Assembly: GCF_021391495.1 (NCBI RefSeq)
Contig: NZ_CP090063.1
Coordinates: 4,712,001-4,776,000, forward strand
Length of the DNA stretch: 64,000 nt
Origin: Amycolatopsis acidiphila
Lineage (GTDB): Bacteria > Actinomycetota > Actinomycetes > Mycobacteriales > Pseudonocardiaceae
Reading direction: 5' to 3'
Part shown: piece after piece, positions 60,667-64,000 of the stretch
Layout: every line of letters begins with the position of its first letter
How positions within the stretch are numbered: position 1 is the first letter of the stretch
Translations under genes and position numbers: made by a program
The notes under the pieces: generated by a model
The model's input: the letters and a program-made list of their open reading frames with translations, nothing else
Databases searched by the model: none
Told to the model about the DNA's origin: nothing

Positions 60667-61164
60667 TCAGGCCCGCAGTGCCAGGAGCACTTCGGACACG
60701 TCGTTCTCGTCCGAGGTCACCATGAGCACCCGGGCGTGCGGGCGCAGCGCGGTACCGGCTCCGCCGACACCGCCGCCCGCGTCGAGGATCAGGCCCGCGG
60801 TCATGATCCCGCGGGCGGTGCACGCGGCCCCGATGGCCGAGGCGGCGTGCTCGTCCCCGTCCGCGGTCGCGATCATGACCACGACGTCGGCCGTCTCCAG
60901 CTGCTCACCGAGGCTGGACAGCACGCCGTCCAGATCGCGCAGCACGACCGCCGCCGCACCACGCGAGGCCAGCTCCAGGAACCGCGCCGCGTTCCAGCCC
61001 TGCCGGGCCACCCGGCGCAGGATCCCGTTCGCCACCTCGTCCAGTGCGACGACGCGCGCGCCCTGGCGGCCCTTGATGGGCACGTCGATCCGGTACCGGG
61101 CCTCCTCCTCGGTCGCCGCCATCGCGCAGCTGTTGAGCAGCACCGGGCGCATGAACGCGGTCAT
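60667..61164 (-). CDS. Conserved hypothetical protein in Rieske operon
   Basis: A 165-residue soluble protein that I do not recognise. It overlaps the Rieske stop by 4 bases (ATGA). Visible parts: RYRIDVPIKGRQGARVVALDEVANGILRRVARQGWNAARFLE, then a possible Rossmann or tubulin/FtsZ-like turn ADVVVMIATADGDEHAASAIGAACTARGIMTAGLIL. No signal peptide, membrane segment or metal motif is seen. Its fixed place between the oxygenase and PanB-like genes points to a pathway partner. Confidence 0.8.
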   Translation of the reverse strand: MTAFMRPVLLNSCAMAATEEEARYRIDVPIKGRQGARVVALDEVANGILRRVARQGWNAARFLELASRGAAAVVLRDLDGVLSSLGEQLETADVVVMIATADGDEHAASAIGAACTARGIMTAGLILDAGGGVGGAGTALRPHARVLMVTSDENDVSEVLLALRA

Positions 61165-62447
61165 ACCGTGCTCTGCGGGACGCCGGGGCTGGCGGTGAGC
61201 GCGTCCTGGCAGGCTTCGATGAACGAGCTCTCCCGCGGCAGCACGACCGCCGCCGAGCGGACCCGGTGGTGGGCCGGGTCGACGCCGGGCGGGACGACGC
61301 CTTCGTCGCGCAACGCCAGCACCGCCTTGCGCAGCCGCTGCCGCGCCTTGATGATCCCGGTGTCGGCGGAGACCAGCCGCTCCTTGGAGCGGTCCACGAT
61401 CGGCCCCATGCTCTCCTGCAGCGACGCGTCCTGCATCGCGATGCCCTTGATCCCCGAGTACGTCTCGCCGGCGCGCTGGGCCTCGCGGTCCATCAGGTAG
61501 TCGTTGTCCTTGTTGGCCTGCGGGCGGTAGGTGCCCGGGATGTTGGCGCTGTGCACGCCGTGGCCGTCCTTCATGGCCTGCCGTTCGGCCTCGGTCAGCG
61601 CGCGGACCGGGTGGTAGTCGAAGGAGTAGGCCCAGCAGTTGTGGTCGTCGATCGGGATCCAGAAGTGCCCGTGCATCGGGTGGTCGCCCCGGGGCGGGAC
61701 CATGGTGAAGCACGGCATGACCCACGGCGTGATGCGCCAGTAGTACTGGCCGTCCTCGGCGTTGCGCCGCGCGCCGACGAACAGGCCGCCGTCCGCCTCG
61801 GCCACCTCGAAGAACGGCTTGAGGTCGTTCATGTTGTACTCGTTGCCCTTGGCGCCCTTGAACAACGGGTCGCTCTTGAGGCCACCCGAGTGCAGGAAGG
61901 TCACGTGGCTGGAGTCGATCCCGCCCTCGAACGCCTGCAGCCAGTTGCTCTCCTGCCAGCGTTTGGAGGTGTAGGTCTGCTCCGGCGGCACGAGCGCGAA
62001 CTCGAACTCCGGCAGCGGGGGCTGCTTCGCCGGGTCTCCCAGATACGTCCAGAGCACGTCCCCGATCCGCACCAGCGGGTAGGCCGTCAGCTTGACGTTC
62101 GCGCAGAAGTTGTTGTTGTCCGGTTCGGACGGCACCTCGACGCACTGGCCGGTGACGTCGTACTTCCAGCCGTGGTAGGCGCAGCGCAGCCCCGACTGCT
62201 CGTTGCGGCCGAACCACAGTGAGGCGCCCCGGTGCGCGCAGAACTCGTCGATCAGCCCGTAACGGCCCTCGCTGTCGCGGAACGCGATCAGCCGCTCGGA
62301 CAGCAGCTTCAGCCGTACCGGCGGGGAGTCGTTCTCCGGCAGCTCCTCGGCGAGCATCGCGGGAATCCAGTACTGGCGGAACATGGCGCCCATCGGGGTC
62401 CCCGGCCCGGTCCGTGTGAGCAGCTCGTTGATCTCTGGTTTCAGCAC
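61161..62447 (-). CDS. Rieske oxygenase alpha subunit, phthalate 4,5-dioxygenase-like
   Basis: A 428-residue terminal oxygenase. Rieske cluster ligands are C70, H72, C89 and H92 (FCAHRG; CAYHGW), and the mononuclear iron site is in EGGIDSSHVTFLH (D178, H181, H186). The N-terminus ELLTRTGPGTPMGAMFRQYWIPAMLAEELPE is close to the phthalate 4,5-dioxygenase oxygenase (Pht3). GTG at 62447 with GAGAGGTGG upstream. It heads the operon oxygenase-165aa-PanB-hydrolase and uses electrons from the reductase and ferredoxin encoded upstream. Actual substrate unproven; other aromatic acids or methoxy-acids are possible. Confidence 0.9.
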   Translation of the reverse strand: MLKPEINELLTRTGPGTPMGAMFRQYWIPAMLAEELPENDSPPVRLKLLSERLIAFRDSEGRYGLIDEFCAHRGASLWFGRNEQSGLRCAYHGWKYDVTGQCVEVPSEPDNNNFCANVKLTAYPLVRIGDVLWTYLGDPAKQPPLPEFEFALVPPEQTYTSKRWQESNWLQAFEGGIDSSHVTFLHSGGLKSDPLFKGAKGNEYNMNDLKPFFEVAEADGGLFVGARRNAEDGQYYWRITPWVMPCFTMVPPRGDHPMHGHFWIPIDDHNCWAYSFDYHPVRALTEAERQAMKDGHGVHSANIPGTYRPQANKDNDYLMDREAQRAGETYSGIKGIAMQDASLQESMGPIVDRSKERLVSADTGIIKARQRLRKAVLALRDEGVVPPGVDPAHHRVRSAAVVLPRESSFIEACQDALTASPGVPQSTV

Positions 62448-62488
62448 CCGTCCACCTCTCTCGTACTGCGACCCAGCAGCGTCCTAAT

Positions 62489-62498
62489 GATAAGACCA
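62489..62498 (-). promoter_or_regulatory. GntR-regulon core site C
   Basis: Minus-strand TGGTCTTATC lies 42 bases upstream of the Rieske GTG, in the gap after the reductase gene. It repeats the cores at 53900 and 57496 and sits in local AT-rich sequence, consistent with a promoter site. Confidence 0.6.
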
Positions 62499-62518
62499 TT
62501 GGACCGCCATTGCCAAGG

Positions 62519-63742
62519 TCAAGCCGGCGGCGAAACCAGCCTCTTCAACGGAACCTCGTTGTCTCGGGCCTGTTCCGGCGAGATCTCCCCGCCCCGGTCC
62601 AGCACCTTGCGCACCGTCAGGTAGTCGGCGGTGCTGTTGACCGCGTCGACGGCGATCAGCGAGCCGCCCCGGTAGTACAGCACCGAGAACTTCTCCGCCT
62701 CGGGGTCGCCGCGGAGCACGTGTTCGTCGTGGCCGCCGGACAGGCCCGCGATCTGGAGCTTCAGGTCGTACTGATCCGACCAGAACCACGGGACCGCCGA
62801 GTAGGGCTCCCGCCTCCCCAGCAGCGTCGCGGCCGCCACCTTCGCCTGACCGATGGCGTTCTGCACGGATTCCAGGCGTACCAACCCATCGCGGGTCCTC
62901 GGATGCGGCGCCACCGTGCAGTCCCCCGCCGCCACCACGTCCGGCTCGCTCGTGCGCGCGAACTCGTCGACGACGATGCCGCCCGCGCAGTGCAGGCCCA
63001 GCTGCTCGGCCAGCTCCGTGCGCGGCACGATGCCCACGCCCGCGAGCACCAGGTCCGCCGGCACACGGGTGCCGTCGGACAGCTCGACGGCGCGCACCTG
63101 GCCGTGCTCGCCCGTCAGCGCGGTGACACCGACCCCGAGCCGGACGTCGCTGCCGCGGCGCTGGTGGGCCCGGCGGTAGAACTCCGAGACGACGGGCGCC
63201 ACGGAGCGCGGGATCAGCCGGTCCGCGGCCTCGACCACGGTGACGGACTTGCCGGCCGAGCGGGCGACCGCGGCCGCCTCCAGCCCGATGAAACCGCCGC
63301 CGACGACCACCACGTGACGTGCCGCGCCGAGCCGGCCGCGCAACCGGAGCGCGTCGTCGAGGTCGCGCAGGTAGTGCACCCCGTCGAGATCCGCGCCAGG
63401 GACGCCGAGCCGCCGCGGCCGGGCGCCGACGGTCAGCGCCAGCCGGTCGAACGGCAGCGACCGTCCACTGTGGGTGGTCGCGAGGCCCGGTGCCAGCCGG
63501 ACCACCTGCTCCCCCAGCACGAGGTCGATCTTCTGCTCCGCGTAGAAGGCCTCGGTGCGGAACGCGAGCGAGGCCAGGTCCGCCTTGCCGGCGAGGAAGG
63601 CCTTGGACAACGGCGGCCGCTGGTACGGCGGGTGCGGCTCGGCGCCGACCAGCGTGATCGGCTCCTCGTCGCCCGCTTCGCGCAGGGACGCCGCCATCTG
63701 GATCCCGGACTGGCTCGCGCCGACGATCAGCGTCCCGCTCAC
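62519..63742 (-). CDS. NAD(P)H:ferredoxin reductase (FAD)
   Basis: A 407-residue FAD-dependent ferredoxin reductase of the oxygenase-coupled (BphA4-like) type. FAD site LIVGASQSGIQMAASLREAG, the second motif VVVVGGGFIGLEAAAVARSAG for NAD, and the C-terminal VAAGDCTVAPHP and WSDQYDLKLQIAG are standard. GTG at 63742 overlaps the ferredoxin stop by 4 bases. It passes electrons from NAD(P)H to the adjacent 2Fe-2S ferredoxin for the Rieske oxygenase. Confidence 0.92.
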   Translation of the reverse strand: MSGTLIVGASQSGIQMAASLREAGDEEPITLVGAEPHPPYQRPPLSKAFLAGKADLASLAFRTEAFYAEQKIDLVLGEQVVRLAPGLATTHSGRSLPFDRLALTVGARPRRLGVPGADLDGVHYLRDLDDALRLRGRLGAARHVVVVGGGFIGLEAAAVARSAGKSVTVVEAADRLIPRSVAPVVSEFYRRAHQRRGSDVRLGVGVTALTGEHGQVRAVELSDGTRVPADLVLAGVGIVPRTELAEQLGLHCAGGIVVDEFARTSEPDVVAAGDCTVAPHPRTRDGLVRLESVQNAIGQAKVAAATLLGRREPYSAVPWFWSDQYDLKLQIAGLSGGHDEHVLRGDPEAEKFSVLYYRGGSLIAVDAVNSTADYLTVRKVLDRGGEISPEQARDNEVPLKRLVSPPA

Positions 63743-64000
63743 GGCTGGACCGGCGGGATGTCCACGGTGAGCCCGTCGAGCTCCTCGGTCATCTCGATCT
63801 GACAGCCGAGCCTGCTGCCTTCGCGCCGCTCGGTGACCGCGAGGTCGAGCAGGTCCTCCTCGGTGTCGTTCGGCTCGCCCACGAGCGGCAGCGACTCGGG
63901 CCGGACGTAGACGTGGCAGGTGGCGCAGCTGGCGTTTCCCCCGCATTCGGCGACGATGCCCGGCACCCCGTGCCGGGTCGCCGCCATCATCACGCTCTCC
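63739..64000 (-). CDS. 2Fe-2S ferredoxin (5' end off window)
   Basis: The frame enters from beyond 64000 (ESVMMAATRHGVPGIVAECGGNASCATCHVYV...), so the N-terminal strand is missing and the visible part is about 86 residues. Cluster ligands CGGNASCATC and the later RLGCQ identify a plant/putidaredoxin-type 2Fe-2S ferredoxin. The stop overlaps the reductase start by 4 bases. It should shuttle electrons between the reductase and the Rieske oxygenase. Confidence 0.9.
   Translation of the reverse strand, partial: ESVMMAATRHGVPGIVAECGGNASCATCHVYVRPESLPLVGEPNDTEEDLLDLAVTERREGSRLGCQIEMTEELDGLTVDIPPVQP

Noticed and set aside
1..64000. tRNA, rRNA, CRISPR arrays, transposases, prophage or attachment sites
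   Set aside because: No cloverleaf, array of spaced repeats, transposase or integrase motif was seen on either strand by eye; short RNA genes could still be missed.

Overview
The window is high-GC DNA with tightly packed genes, many GTG or TTG starts and many 4-base ATGA/GTGA overlaps. Gene content points to an actinomycete of the Pseudonocardiales type, most like Amycolatopsis: a Streptomyces cacaoi-style bla locus, a TIGR03084 mycothiol-type protein, Tat-exported hydrolases and an actinobacterial-type RpiB. This placement is inference from gene content. No rRNA, tRNA, CRISPR array or insertion sequence was seen. Most of the window is a series of separate catabolic and scavenging modules, each with its own regulator.

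Layout. (1) 1-8110: a NitT/TauT-type ABC importer (minus) faces an IclR gene, followed by UbiD decarboxylase, SCP2-type thiolase, DUF35 and a CaiB-type CoA-transferase. Two near-identical 17-bp palindromes lie between the two arms. (2) 8151-15265: sulfur scavenging, with SBP, permease, ATPase and a flavin monooxygenase in one operon, a ROK regulator, a TauD dioxygenase and a GNAT gene. The SBP and tauD promoters share a 47-bp element. (3) 15397-18160: class A beta-lactamase divergent from a LysR gene and a coupled BlaB-like gene. (4) 18240-24508: a ribokinase broken by frameshifts, TetR plus quinone-oxidoreductase-like gene, a hydrolase remnant, then D-aminoacylase plus MFS. (5) 24518-31678: MarR-MFS-isochorismatase operon, a chloroperoxidase-like hydrolase, an epimerase/four-carbon sugar-acid kinase pair and a frameshifted NTF2-like gene. 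(6) 31712-43832: an eight-gene operon (acyl-CoA carboxylase, enoyl-CoA hydratase, TIGR03084, AtuA-like, acyl-CoA dehydrogenase, acyl-CoA ligase, TetR) divergent from a second ligase, resembling acyclic terpene (atu) or branched acyl-CoA catabolism. (7) 43837-49190: a Tat-exported GH2 glycosidase interrupted by an in-frame TAG, with LacI-type operators upstream, and a PHP-domain phosphoesterase. (8) 49306-53815: cell-envelope genes (DD-carboxypeptidase, two-component system, PASTA-like lipoprotein, frameshifted membrane protein). (9) 53918-64000: an aromatic-acid module with a FadR-type GntR regulator, LigJ and LigK of the protocatechuate 4,5-cleavage pathway, an alcohol dehydrogenase, a 4,5-dihydroxyphthalate decarboxylase-like protein, an RpiB-like protein, a Rieske oxygenase with reductase and ferredoxin, a PanB-like protein, an unknown 165-residue protein and a hydrolase with a Cys nucleophile.

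The most novel-looking part is region 9. It carries only the first and last steps of a phthalate-to-pyruvate/oxaloacetate route plus four proteins with no place in that route, and a shared core (TGGTCTKATS) occurs at three of its promoters. Several genes elsewhere carry single-base frameshifts or a stop, so either real decay or base-calling errors should be considered.
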